In this document: positions 15,855 to 25,567 of the stretch, in pieces
How the letters are laid out: the number at the start of each line of letters is the position of its first letter
How positions within the stretch are numbered: the stretch's first letter is position 1
Assembly: GCA_963709765.1 (NCBI GenBank)
Contig: CAVPXL010000001.1
Span: 186,001-250,000, forward strand
Length of the DNA: 64,000 bases
From: Roseitranquillus sp963709765
GTDB lineage: Bacteria; Pseudomonadota; Alphaproteobacteria; Rhodobacterales; Rhodobacteraceae
Reading direction: 5' to 3'
Position numbers and translations under genes: made by a program
Notes under the pieces: model-generated
What the model was told of the DNA's origin: nothing
Databases searched by the model: none
Seen by the model: only the letters and a program-made list of their open reading frames with translations

Positions 15855-17635
15855 CCGGCGTCCTGCGGGATCACGCGCAGACCAAGCTCGCGAAGCTGCG
15901 TCGCCGTGGGCTCGGAGGGCGCGTCCATCATCAGGTCCTGCGCCTGCTGGTTCATCGGGAACATGATGACTTCACGGATGTTCGCTTCGTCGGCCAGAAG
16001 CATCACGATACGGTCGATGCCCGCGGCACAGCCCCCGTGCGGCGGTGCGCCATAGCGGAAAGCACTCAGAAGGCCGCCGAAGCGCTTCTCGACCTCGTCC
16101 GCACCGTAGCCAGCAAGCTCGAACGCCCTGAACATGATCTCCGGCTTGTGGTTGCGGATCGCGCCCGATACGAGTTCGTAGCCATTGCAGGCCAGATCGT
16201 ACTGGTAACCCGTCACCTCCAGCGGATCGCCCTCCAGCGCGGCAAGCCCGCCCTTCGGCATCGAGAAGGGATTGTGGGAGAAGTCGATCCGCCCCTCGTC
16301 GTCCTTTTCATACATCGGGAAGTCCACGATCCAGGCGAAAGCGAAGCGCTTCTCGTCGAAATGCCCCGTTTCACGCCCGATCTCGACCCGCGCCTTGGCC
16401 GCCACCTTCTCGAAGTCGTGCGGCTTGCCGCCAAGGAAGAACGCCGCATCGCCGGCGCCGAGGCCGAGGGCCCGTCTGATGGCCTCGGTGCGCTCGGGAC
16501 CGATGTTCTTGGCGATGGGGCCGGCACCCTCGGGCCGCCCGGCCTCGGAACCCTCGCGCCAGAAGATATAGCCCATGCCAGGCAGCCCTTCCTTCTGGGC
16601 AAAAGCATTCATCCGGTCGCAGAATGCGCGGCTGCCGCCGCCGGGCGCCGGAATGGCGCGGATCTCGGTGCCGTCCTGCTGCAAAATCTTGGCGAAGAGG
16701 CCGAAGCCGCCGCCGGCGAAATGCTCGCTGACGCGCGCCATCTTGAGCGGCACCCGCAAGTCGGGCTTGTCGGTTCCGTACCAGAGGGCAGCGTCCGCGT
16801 AGGAGATCTGCGGCCAGACCGCGTCGACCTCGTGCCCGCCGCCGAACTCTTCGAAGACGCCCTGAATGACCGGCTGGATGGCGGCGAACACATCGTCTTG
16901 CGTGACAAAGCTCATCTCGACGTCGAGCTGGTAGAAATCGGTGGGCGAGCGGTCGGCGCGCGGATCCTCGTCGCGGAAACAGGGGGCGATCTGGAAGTAG
17001 CGATCGAAGCCCGAAACCATGATCAGCTGCTTGAAGAGCTGTGGCGCCTGCGGCAGCGCGTAGAACTTGCCCGGATGCAAGCGAGAGGGCACGAGAAAGT
17101 CTCGCGCGCCCTCGGGCGACGAGGCAGTGATGATCGGTGTCTGGAACTCGGTGAAGCCCGTGCTCCACATCCGGTCGCGCAGCGAGCGCACCACATGGGC
17201 GCGCATCATCATGTTGCGGTGCAATCCCTCGCGCCGCAGGTCGAGGAAGCGGTAGCGCAGGCGGGTTTCCTCGGGATAGTCCTGCTCGCCGAAGACCGGC
17301 AGGGGCAGTTCGTCCGCCGGGCCGAGCACCTCGATGTCTTGGACGAAGACCTCCACGGCGCCTGTCGGGATGCGCGAATTGACGAGCTCGGGGTCACGCG
17401 CCTTCACCACGCCGTCGATGCGGATGCACCATTCGGAGCGCACCTTCTCGACCTCGGCGAAGACCGGGCTGTCGGGGTCGGCCAGCACCTGGGTCACGCC
17501 GTAATGGTCGCGCAGGTCGATGAAAAGGATGCCGCCGTGGTCGCGGACCCGGTGGACCCAGCCGGAAAGGCGGACATTCTGGCCGACATGCTCGGGCCGG
17601 AGCGCGGCGCAGGTATGGCTGCGATATGCGTGCAT
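15851..17635 (-). CDS. aspS: Aspartyl-tRNA synthetase
   Basis: Class IIb aminoacyl-tRNA synthetase charging tRNA-Asp (and possibly tRNA-Asn in organisms using transamidation). The 594-residue protein has an N-terminal OB-fold anticodon domain (VGQNVRLSGWVHRVRDHGG), motif 2 (FQIAPCFRDEDPRADRSPTD), a GAD insertion domain in the middle and motif 3 (GGCAAGIDRIVMLLADEANI). ATG at 17635 gives the family start MHAYRSHTCAAL; the frame upstream is unrelated. It leads into the GNAT gene by an ATGA overlap. Confidence 0.97.
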   Translation of the reverse strand: MHAYRSHTCAALRPEHVGQNVRLSGWVHRVRDHGGILFIDLRDHYGVTQVLADPDSPVFAEVEKVRSEWCIRIDGVVKARDPELVNSRIPTGAVEVFVQDIEVLGPADELPLPVFGEQDYPEETRLRYRFLDLRREGLHRNMMMRAHVVRSLRDRMWSTGFTEFQTPIITASSPEGARDFLVPSRLHPGKFYALPQAPQLFKQLIMVSGFDRYFQIAPCFRDEDPRADRSPTDFYQLDVEMSFVTQDDVFAAIQPVIQGVFEEFGGGHEVDAVWPQISYADAALWYGTDKPDLRVPLKMARVSEHFAGGGFGLFAKILQQDGTEIRAIPAPGGGSRAFCDRMNAFAQKEGLPGMGYIFWREGSEAGRPEGAGPIAKNIGPERTEAIRRALGLGAGDAAFFLGGKPHDFEKVAAKARVEIGRETGHFDEKRFAFAWIVDFPMYEKDDEGRIDFSHNPFSMPKGGLAALEGDPLEVTGYQYDLACNGYELVSGAIRNHKPEIMFRAFELAGYGADEVEKRFGGLLSAFRYGAPPHGGCAAGIDRIVMLLADEANIREVIMFPMNQQAQDLMMDAPSEPTATQLRELGLRVIPQDAG

Positions 17636-17957
17636 CTTGGTCAGTCCCCCGGGGATTTTCGCGGATTCGCGCCGATACACATGGGCGGACGGACGGAGTC
17701 AAGCGCTCCGCCCGCGACGAGGGGGAACACGCCCGCCCCCGGGGCCCCGACCCGGAACCCACTCTCCCGGGCGTGCGCGCCTTCGTCACGCGCGCGTGCG
17801 GCACCGCGATGCAGGCCTTCGGACACACCCGAAGACCGGCTCGCAGCGTTGCCTTTACAGTGGCTTCCGGCGGCGACAAACTGCAGGGAGGGTGTCGGGA
17901 ATTGCTGGGGAACTTGTCTTCGGCCTCGGATGCCCCGTTCATGTTGGGGAGCGTGCC
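17636..17957. other. 322-base divergent intergenic stretch
   Basis: Divergent region between aspS and cfa with no recognisable gene. It must hold both promoters, but I could not identify convincing -35/-10 pairs. Short open frames in it have no family similarity. Confidence 0.5.
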
Positions 17958-19187
17958 ATGTGGGAAGGCTTGCTGGATAGAACCCTTCGATCGGTCATCC
18001 GCGACGGAACCCTGATCGTTCACATGCCGTCAGGAAAAGTCTGCCGCTACGGACACGGCGGCACGCCCGTGACGGCACGGCTGTCGGACCCGGAACTTCC
18101 CCGACGGATCCTGACAGCCCCCGACCTCGCATTGGGCGAAGCCTACATGAACGGGACCCTGACTCTGCACGATGACGATCTGCACGGATTTCTGACAATC
18201 GCGATCAGGAATGCGCGGCACATGTGGTCGCTGCCGTGGCTGAACTCGGTCGAGAAGAGCCGCCGGCTCCTGCGGCGCGTCCAGCAGGCGAACCCGGTCG
18301 CCCGCGCGCGTCAGAACGTGGCGCACCACTACGATCTGTCGGCCGAACTCTACGAGCTGTTTCTCGATCACGACCGACAGTACAGCTGCGGCTATTTCGA
18401 ACACGCCGACGACACGCTCGAACAGGCGCAGGCGCAGAAGAAGGCGCTGATCGCGCGCAAGCTTCTGCTGCGGCCTGGAATGCGAGTGCTGGATATCGGC
18501 TGCGGCTGGGGCGGGCTTGCGCTGAGCCTGGCGCGCGAGCACGGTGTCTCCGTCCTGGGCGTGACCCTGAGCGAGGAGCAGCATCGTATCGCCACCGAAC
18601 GTGCCCGCAAAGAGGGCCTGGACGGTCAGGTGGAGTTCCGACTTACAGACTACCGCCATGTGGGCGAAACCTTCGATCGCGTGGTCTCGGTCGGCATGTT
18701 CGAGCATGTGGGCCTGCCCCATTACCGCGAATACTTCCGAAACGTACACGACCGGTTGGGGCCCGACGGCGTGGCGCTGATCCACACGATCGGCTGGGCC
18801 GGACCGCCGCACACCTCCAGCAAGTGGATCGACAAGTACATCTTCCCCGGCGGCTACGTGCCGTCTCTCTCGGAGATGGTGGGCGCGGTCGAGCACGAGA
18901 ACCTGTTCACCACCGACATCGAGGTCTGGCGCCTGCACTACGCCGAGACCTTGCGCCACTGGCACGACCGGTTCGTGGCCAATATCGATCGTGTGCGCGA
19001 GATCTACGATGACCGGTTCTGCCGCATGTGGCGCTACTACCTCGTGGCTTCCGAATTGACGTTCCGCCACAACAAGCAGGTGGTTTTCCAGGTCCAACTC
19101 GCCCACAAGCGCGATGCGGTGCCGCTGACCCGCGATTATCTTTTCGAGGCGGGCCCAGATCGCGCGAACGACCTGGCCGCAGAGTAG
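17958..19187 (+). CDS. cfa: Cyclopropane-fatty-acyl-phospholipid synthase family protein
   Basis: SAM-dependent methyltransferase that adds a methylene bridge to unsaturated acyl chains of membrane phospholipids. The 409-residue protein has an N-terminal lipid-binding region (about 1-110), the SAM motif VLDIGCGWGGLALSLA, the SVGMFEHVG segment and the family C-terminal segment (HTIGWAGPPHTSSKWIDKYI, then FPGGYVPSLSEM). ATG at 17958 follows ggggag with suitable spacing. Some alphaproteobacterial relatives methylate other lipids, so the exact product is less certain than the family. Confidence 0.9.
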   Translation: MWEGLLDRTLRSVIRDGTLIVHMPSGKVCRYGHGGTPVTARLSDPELPRRILTAPDLALGEAYMNGTLTLHDDDLHGFLTIAIRNARHMWSLPWLNSVEKSRRLLRRVQQANPVARARQNVAHHYDLSAELYELFLDHDRQYSCGYFEHADDTLEQAQAQKKALIARKLLLRPGMRVLDIGCGWGGLALSLAREHGVSVLGVTLSEEQHRIATERARKEGLDGQVEFRLTDYRHVGETFDRVVSVGMFEHVGLPHYREYFRNVHDRLGPDGVALIHTIGWAGPPHTSSKWIDKYIFPGGYVPSLSEMVGAVEHENLFTTDIEVWRLHYAETLRHWHDRFVANIDRVREIYDDRFCRMWRYYLVASELTFRHNKQVVFQVQLAHKRDAVPLTRDYLFEAGPDRANDLAAE

Positions 19188-19376
19188 ATCGACCGGTCGC
19201 CCCTCTCGCCCGTGACCGGTCCAGCCGGCCGGGGTTCGCGCGCGCTTCACGCTGTCAGGTCCGATCTCTTTCAGCCAGGTGCTTCCGTCCATGCGACAAG
19301 TGGATCAAGCTGAGCCGCTTGCGCCCGCCCTGCCCGCGCCCTAAACCCGCGACCGTTGCGCGCAAGCGGGGGACCG

Positions 19377-22300
19377 ATGCCTAAGCGAACCGATATCAAG
19401 TCGATCCTCATCATCGGCGCCGGGCCGATCGTCATCGGTCAGGCCTGCGAGTTCGACTATTCCGGAGCGCAGGCCTGCAAGGCGCTGCGCGAAGAGGGCT
19501 TTCGGGTCATCCTGGTCAACTCCAACCCTGCGACGATCATGACCGATCCAGGGCTGGCCGACGCGACCTACATCGAGCCGATCACCCCCGACATCGTCGC
19601 GCGCATCATCGAGAAGGAACGCCCGGACGCGCTTCTGCCGACCATGGGCGGTCAGACGGGACTGAACACCGCGCTGGCGCTGGCCGACATGGGTGTGCTC
19701 GACAGGTTCGGTGTCGAGCTGATCGGCGCCAACCGGGCGGCCATAGAGATGGCCGAGGACCGAGGGCTGTTCCGAGAAGCTATGGATCGCATCGGGCTGG
19801 AAAACCCGCGTGCGACGATCATCACGGCGCCGAAGCGGCCCGACGGCAAGCGCGACCTGGCCGCCGGCGTCGCTCAGGCGATGGACGCGCTGGACGGGAT
19901 CGGCCTGCCCGCCATCATCCGCCCCGCCTATACCCTCGGCGGCACGGGCGGAGGCATCGCCTACAACCGCGACGACTACGAGACGCTTTGTCGCGGCGGC
20001 ATGGATGCGTCGCCCGCAGGCCAGATCCTGGTCGACGAGAGCCTTCTGGGCTGGAAGGAATACGAGATGGAAGTCGTGCGCGACTGCGCCGACAACGCCA
20101 TCATCGTTTGCGCCATCGAGAATGTTGACCCGATGGGCGTGCACACGGGCGACTCGATTACCGTGGCCCCTGCCCTGACGCTGACCGACAAGGAATATCA
20201 GCGGATGCGTTCGGCCTCCATCGCGGTGCTGCGCGAAATCGGTGTCGAGACCGGCGGCTCGAACGTGCAGTGGGCCGTGAACCCGGAAAACGGGCGCATG
20301 GTCGTGATCGAGATGAACCCGCGCGTCAGCCGCTCATCGGCGCTCGCGTCAAAAGCCACGGGCTTCCCCATCGCCAAGATCGCCGCGAAACTGGCCGTGG
20401 GTTACACGCTCGATGAGCTGGACAACGACATCACCAGGGTCACACCGGCCAGCTTCGAGCCGACCATCGACTATGTCGTGACCAAGATCCCGCGTTTCGC
20501 CTTCGAGAAGTTCCCGGGCGCCAAGCCCGAGTTGACCACCGCGATGAAATCGGTGGGCGAGGCGATGGCGATCGGCCGCAACATCCACGAAAGTCTGCAG
20601 AAGGCGTTGGCAAGCCTGGAAACCGGGCTCAGCGGCTTCGACGAGATTGAGATCCCGGGCGCACCGGATCACGCCGCCGCGGTCAAGGCGCTGTCGGCGC
20701 GCACGCCCGACCGGCTGCGGCTGATCGCGCAGGCGATGCGGCTCGGCCTGAGCGACGACGATATCCAGGCGGCGACCCAGTTCGACCCGTGGTTTCTCGC
20801 CCGCATCCGCGAGATCGTCGATACCGAGGAAAGGGTGCGCGAGAGCGGCCTGCCGGCCAACCCTGACGCCTTGCGCCGGCTCAAGATGATGGGCTTCACC
20901 GACGCGCGCCTGGCCGCGCTGACCGGCCAGTCCGAGGCGAACGTTCGCAAGACCCGCCGTTCCGCAGGGGTCACGGCCGTCTTCAAGCGCATCGACACCT
21001 GCGCCGCCGAGTTCGAGGCGCAGACGCCCTACATGTACTCGACCTACGAATTCCCGGCGATGGATGAGGTCGAGGACGAATCCCGTCCCACCAACGCCAG
21101 GAAGGTGGTGATTCTGGGGGGCGGTCCAAACCGGATCGGCCAGGGGATCGAGTTTGACTATTGTTGCTGCCACGCCTGTTTCGCCCTGACCGAGGCCGGT
21201 TTCGAGACGATCATGGTCAACTGCAACCCCGAGACCGTCTCGACCGACTACGACACCTCGGACCGGCTCTATTTCGAACCGCTTACGCTTGAACACGTGC
21301 TGGAGATCCTGCGGGTCGAGATGTCGCGCGGGACGCTGCACGGCGTGATCGTGCAACTCGGAGGTCAGACGCCGCTCAAGCTCGCCAATGCGCTCGAGGA
21401 AGAGGGCATCCCGATCCTGGGCACGTCGCCCGATGCCATCGACCTTGCCGAGGATCGTGAACGGTTCCAGCGTCTTCTGGGAGAACTCGGGCTAAAGCAG
21501 CCGCGCAACGGCATCGCGCGCTCCGAGCAGGAGGCCAGGGCGATCGCGCACGAGGTCGGCTATCCGCTGGTGATCCGCCCGTCCTACGTTCTTGGCGGTC
21601 GCGCGATGGAAATCGTGCGTGACGATGCGCAACTCGATCGCTACATGCGCGACGCGGTCGTCGTCACCCCCGGCAGTCCGGTGCTTCTTGACAGCTATCT
21701 CTCGGGCGCGGTCGAGGTGGATGTGGACGCGCTGGCCGACGGCACCGACGTCCACGTGGCCGGTGTCATGCAGCATATCGAGGAGGCCGGGGTGCATTCG
21801 GGCGACAGCGCCTGTTCGCTGCCGCCCTACTCGCTCGACGCCACGACCGTCTCCGAGCTGAAATCTCAGACGAGGGCGATGGCGCTGAAACTGGGCGTCG
21901 TAGGCCTGATGAATGTGCAATTCGCGATCAAGGGCGGCGAGATATACGTGCTGGAGGTCAATCCGCGCGCCTCGCGGACCGTGCCTTTCGTCGCCAAGGC
22001 GACCGACAGTGCCGTGGTCAAGGTCGCGGCACGTCTGATGGCGGGCGAGAAGCTGTCGTCCTTTGCCCATCGCGGTCCCTGGCCCTCGGCGCAAGAGCCC
22101 TCCATCCCTCTGGCCGACCCGATGACGCTGGCCGATCCGCACACCCCGTGGTTCTCGGTCAAGGAGGCGGTGCTCCCCTTCGCGCGCTTCCCCGGCGTCG
22201 ATACGCTGCTCGGCCCCGAGATGCGCTCGACCGGCGAGGTGATGGGGTGGGACCGTTCGTTCCCTCGAGCCTTCTACAAGGCGCAGCTTGGGGCGGGCGT

Positions 22301-22706
22301 GACCCTTCCCGACGAGGGCTCGGTCTTCGTGTCGATCAAGGATGCCGACAAGACCGCCGAACTGATCGAGACCGTCCGTGGCCTGATCGATATGGGCTTC
22401 GAGATCGTCGCCACGCGGGGAACGGCCGCCTACCTGTCGCAGAACGGAGTCGCGGCGCGGGTCGTCAACAAGGTCTACGAGGGTCGGCCGCACATCGTCG
22501 ACCTGATCAAGGATGGCGGCATCCAGCTCGTGATGAACACGACCGAAGGCGCTCAGGCAGTCGAAGACAGCCGCGAGATGCGCAACGTCGCGTTGATGAA
22601 CAAGATCCCCTATTTCACGACGCTTGCGGCCAGTCATGCGACGGCGCAAGCCATCGCGGCGGCGCGCGAAGGGGCCATGGACGTCAGGCCGCTCCAGGCG
22701 GTCTGA
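19377..22706 (+). CDS. carB: Carbamoyl-phosphate synthase large subunit
   Basis: Large subunit of the enzyme making carbamoyl phosphate from ammonia (from glutamine via CarA), bicarbonate and two ATP; it supplies arginine and pyrimidine synthesis. The 1109-residue protein shows the duplicated ATP-grasp architecture: KSILIIGAGPIVIGQACEFD at the start of the first half and VVILGGGPNRIGQGIEFDYC at the start of the second, each followed by RPAYTLGGTGGG- or RPSYVLGGRAM-type loops. The C-terminal MGS domain has FEIVATRGTAAYLSQNGV. ATG at 19377 was chosen on family length. carA is not in the window. Confidence 0.97.
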   Translation: MPKRTDIKSILIIGAGPIVIGQACEFDYSGAQACKALREEGFRVILVNSNPATIMTDPGLADATYIEPITPDIVARIIEKERPDALLPTMGGQTGLNTALALADMGVLDRFGVELIGANRAAIEMAEDRGLFREAMDRIGLENPRATIITAPKRPDGKRDLAAGVAQAMDALDGIGLPAIIRPAYTLGGTGGGIAYNRDDYETLCRGGMDASPAGQILVDESLLGWKEYEMEVVRDCADNAIIVCAIENVDPMGVHTGDSITVAPALTLTDKEYQRMRSASIAVLREIGVETGGSNVQWAVNPENGRMVVIEMNPRVSRSSALASKATGFPIAKIAAKLAVGYTLDELDNDITRVTPASFEPTIDYVVTKIPRFAFEKFPGAKPELTTAMKSVGEAMAIGRNIHESLQKALASLETGLSGFDEIEIPGAPDHAAAVKALSARTPDRLRLIAQAMRLGLSDDDIQAATQFDPWFLARIREIVDTEERVRESGLPANPDALRRLKMMGFTDARLAALTGQSEANVRKTRRSAGVTAVFKRIDTCAAEFEAQTPYMYSTYEFPAMDEVEDESRPTNARKVVILGGGPNRIGQGIEFDYCCCHACFALTEAGFETIMVNCNPETVSTDYDTSDRLYFEPLTLEHVLEILRVEMSRGTLHGVIVQLGGQTPLKLANALEEEGIPILGTSPDAIDLAEDRERFQRLLGELGLKQPRNGIARSEQEARAIAHEVGYPLVIRPSYVLGGRAMEIVRDDAQLDRYMRDAVVVTPGSPVLLDSYLSGAVEVDVDALADGTDVHVAGVMQHIEEAGVHSGDSACSLPPYSLDATTVSELKSQTRAMALKLGVVGLMNVQFAIKGGEIYVLEVNPRASRTVPFVAKATDSAVVKVAARLMAGEKLSSFAHRGPWPSAQEPSIPLADPMTLADPHTPWFSVKEAVLPFARFPGVDTLLGPEMRSTGEVMGWDRSFPRAFYKAQLGAGVTLPDEGSVFVSIKDADKTAELIETVRGLIDMGFEIVATRGTAAYLSQNGVAARVVNKVYEGRPHIVDLIKDGGIQLVMNTTEGAQAVEDSREMRNVALMNKIPYFTTLAASHATAQAIAAAREGAMDVRPLQAV

Positions 22707-23804
22707 TCACTCGGGTTCGCGGAACACCACGAGCGCGCCGGCCGGGTTGTCGATCGAATTCAGGCTGATAGCCCGGCCGTTCTCCAGGATAAGCGGGCCG
22801 CTCAGCAATTCCTCGTCCTGAATGCCGACGGCCCAGAGGATCTCGCGGCCGTCGAGGGCAAGCGCGGCGATACGGTCGAGCACCACCATCATGTCGAACG
22901 ATCCGATACTGGAGGGGGTGGAGACGATATAGGTCTCGCTGCTTCCATCCGTCCCGGCCACGGCCATGAAGATGTTGCGCGCCGCTTCGCGGATCGAGGC
23001 GCCGGAAATGCCGTATTGCAGGTTCGTCTCCGAGCCACGCCGCCGCTCGATGAAGGTCGGGCCGACCTGGACCGCAGCCTCGCAGCGGCTGCGCACTTCA
23101 CGCTCCATCGCGATGGTCATCTCGGCCGTCGACGCCTCGCCGCCCAGACGGTCGAGCATCCAGTCGGCATCGATGAGGTCCGTTCCTCTGTCGCCGAAGC
23201 AGAGAAGATGCCGCGCGCTGAAGTCCAGGTAGCCCTGCTGCTGCCCGCCGGTGCGCGTCTTGATGAGACCAAGGGGTGCTTCACCATACTCTTCCTGCTT
23301 CCAGAAGGGTGCACTGATGACCAGGCGAACCCGCTCGCTGTCGGGAAAGAGATCGCGATGCTCCGCGAAGAAGCGGATCCGGGATTCAATGCGCAGCTCG
23401 ATCCCTTCCTCGACATCCAGAAGCACGTCCGGCGTCATCAGGTAGCGGCCCGGCTCGGCGCCGGCGCGCTGGTTCAGGACCTGGCGCACCTGGTAGACAT
23501 CGCCCTGCCAGTCGGGGTCCAGCCGCACAAGCCAGGCGAAACCGCCGATCGCCGGATAGTCGAGAACGCCGACATCGCGGCCCGAATATGTGACCGCGCG
23601 CATGCTCATCTTGTCAAAACCGTAGGAAACGAGCTGAAGTCCGTGGCCGGCATCCGCGACGCGAAATGCGTCTTCGTCGAAGGTGGCGATGCGGGCTTCG
23701 GCCTGTTCGCGTCTAATTTCGCTCAGGCAGGCGTCGTCGCATGCCGCGATCGCCGGCCCCGCGCTGATCAGCAGGGCAGCAACGAGGAGAAGCCTTCGCA
23801 TCAT
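22707..23804 (-). CDS. Exported protein of unknown function (pair member A)
   Basis: 365 residues with a clear Sec signal peptide (LLLVAALLISAGPAIAA, cleavage near residue 21). The mature protein begins CDDACLSEIRREQAEARIA and is soluble, alpha/beta in composition, with paired cysteines. I recognise no domain or catalytic motif. Its ATG overlaps the stop of the upstream gene (23801-24706) in an ATGA, so both are made together and probably act together in the envelope. It ends one base from the convergent carB. Confidence 0.72.
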   Translation of the reverse strand: MMRRLLLVAALLISAGPAIAACDDACLSEIRREQAEARIATFDEDAFRVADAGHGLQLVSYGFDKMSMRAVTYSGRDVGVLDYPAIGGFAWLVRLDPDWQGDVYQVRQVLNQRAGAEPGRYLMTPDVLLDVEEGIELRIESRIRFFAEHRDLFPDSERVRLVISAPFWKQEEYGEAPLGLIKTRTGGQQQGYLDFSARHLLCFGDRGTDLIDADWMLDRLGGEASTAEMTIAMEREVRSRCEAAVQVGPTFIERRRGSETNLQYGISGASIREAARNIFMAVAGTDGSSETYIVSTPSSIGSFDMMVVLDRIAALALDGREILWAVGIQDEELLSGPLILENGRAISLNSIDNPAGALVVFREPE

Positions 23805-24706
23805 GGAATCCGGTCCCTCAGCCAGGTCAAACCGTCCTGCCGGACGAATTTCTGCGGCAGGTCTCGGACGAATATCATCGCATCGAACGTGCAGCGTTCG
23901 ATGTCGCCGCGCACGATCGGCACGAGCGGGTCGGTCGCCCTGCCCGCCCGGTGCGCCTCAACCGCCGCCGCGTCGAAGAGGGTCAGCGTCAGCGTGTGCT
24001 TGCGCATGTCGTATTCGGGCGAGGCGGTGGGAACGACGGTGTCGAAATCATCGAGAACCGCGGCATCGAGGCTCTCTCGACCCCGCTCGCGCCCGCGGTC
24101 GTCCTCGGACGAACGGATCGGATGCTTGTTCACCTTCACCGTGAAAGGGATCGGATCGGGATAGGGCGCCTCGTTGGGCTGATAGCAGATCAGCTCGTAG
24201 TCGACCGTCACTTCCGAACCGGCCGATGCCGAGAAGTAGAAGACACGCGTGCGGGCACTGCGCAGGCGGTTCTTGGCGCGCAGCAGCTGAAGCCATTCAT
24301 CTGCTTCGAAGAATTCGCGGTATTGCTGCAACTCGGAGAAGCTCGCGGTGAAGAACTCGGTGGATGTGACGTCGAGACCCGTTTCCTCGGTCAGACGCTC
24401 CTCGATAAGTTGGCGTTCGGCAGAGACGTCCGGCGCCGCCAGATCGTACTTGTAGGAGAAGATCGTGTCTTCGCTGAAGGCGAGGCCCTCCTGAATCTGC
24501 CGGAGGTAGCTCTCGATCGTGTAGATCCCGAGGACCTGCTTGAGCGGCCAGATAAAGACGAAGGCCAGGGCGAAGATGACGAGCGGCACGAGAAGCCTGA
24601 TAAGCCAGCCGCGCGTCGCCTTGTTCAGATCCCCAAGAAACCTGCGGATCGCACCCGGCGACTTGCCGGCCGCGCCTTCGAGAGGTGTGTCGCCGGTATT
24701 CGACAA
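23801..24706 (-). CDS. Membrane-anchored protein of unknown function (pair member B)
   Basis: 301 residues with a single hydrophobic segment at about 34-55 (LIRLLVPLVIFALAFVFIWP), so the bulk of the protein is probably periplasmic behind an N-terminal anchor. A Lys/Arg-rich stretch before the helix supports an inside N-terminus. The remainder is acidic and has no motif that I recognise. It is translationally coupled (ATGA) to the exported protein downstream. Together they look like a two-gene envelope unit of unknown role. Confidence 0.72.
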   Translation of the reverse strand: MSNTGDTPLEGAAGKSPGAIRRFLGDLNKATRGWLIRLLVPLVIFALAFVFIWPLKQVLGIYTIESYLRQIQEGLAFSEDTIFSYKYDLAAPDVSAERQLIEERLTEETGLDVTSTEFFTASFSELQQYREFFEADEWLQLLRAKNRLRSARTRVFYFSASAGSEVTVDYELICYQPNEAPYPDPIPFTVKVNKHPIRSSEDDRGRERGRESLDAAVLDDFDTVVPTASPEYDMRKHTLTLTLFDAAAVEAHRAGRATDPLVPIVRGDIERCTFDAMIFVRDLPQKFVRQDGLTWLRDRIP

Positions 24707-24982
24707 TGGAGACCAATCGCTATCCGCTTGAACAATGGTCGATCTTTATCATGATTTCGCGCTTGAGGATAGCGACAGACCGATGCTCGCCAGAAAAGAG
24801 CAGCCCGGCGGCGCTCCGTTAACATGACTGCAATGCGCTTACCCTAGAACCGCTCCTGTCCAGTCCGCTGGACGTGTAACGAGTGACCGGCTATTTTGTC
24901 GGTTTGGTTCCGGGGCCCGTCTCCCAATCCGAGGCGGGTCCCGTTCACTGGACCCGGCCGAATGGTCGCGATACGTCGCGGC

Positions 24983-25567
24983 ATGGCCAAGCTCTACTTC
25001 CACTACTCCACGATGAACGCAGGCAAGTCCACTCTGCTTTTGCAGGCGTCCTACAACTACCGCGAGCGGGGAATGGACACATACCTGCTCACCGCGCGTC
25101 TGGATCGACGCGCGGGCGACGGTGTGATCGCCAGTCGCATCGGGATCTCGGCGCCGGCCGATACCTATTGCGGCACCACCGACCTCAATGATTGCATCAC
25201 GGAGCGCCTCGCGGCCGGTCCCGTCGCCTGTGTCTTTGTCGACGAGGCGCAGTTCTTGAGCGAAGAGCAGGTGTGGCAACTGGCCCGGGCCGTTGACGAT
25301 CTGGGGGTGCCTGTCATGTGCTACGGGTTGCGGGTGGATTTTCAAGGGCGCCTTTTTCCCGGATCAGCCGCACTGCTGGCTCTGGCCGACGAGATGCGCG
25401 AGGCCCGCACCATCTGCCATTGCGGCCGAAAGGCAACGATGGTGGTGCGGCAGGATGCCGAGGGCCGGGTCGTGACCGGCGGCGAACAGGTCCAGATCGG
25501 CGGGAACGAATCCTACGTGCCGCTGTGTCGACGCCATTGGCGAGAGGCGACGGGCGACCGGAGCTAG
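24983..25567 (+). CDS. tdk: Thymidine kinase
   Basis: Salvage enzyme that phosphorylates thymidine with ATP. The 194-residue type II kinase has the P-loop MNAGKST at 11-17, catalytic Glu88 in DEAQF and the lasso-domain zinc ligands C145, C147, C182 and H185 (ICHCGRK and PLCRRHW). ATG at 24983 gives the usual N-terminus (MAKLYFHYSTMNAGKS). The 3' end overlaps the convergent hydroxyacid dehydrogenase by four bases. Confidence 0.96.
   Translation: MAKLYFHYSTMNAGKSTLLLQASYNYRERGMDTYLLTARLDRRAGDGVIASRIGISAPADTYCGTTDLNDCITERLAAGPVACVFVDEAQFLSEEQVWQLARAVDDLGVPVMCYGLRVDFQGRLFPGSAALLALADEMREARTICHCGRKATMVVRQDAEGRVVTGGEQVQIGGNESYVPLCRRHWREATGDRS

Noticed and set aside
15653..17980. 775-codon plus-strand frame opposite aspS
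   Set aside because: Shadow of the well-conserved aspS gene.
20349..22649. Long minus-strand frames opposite carB
   Set aside because: Shadows of carB with Arg/His-rich, family-free translations.
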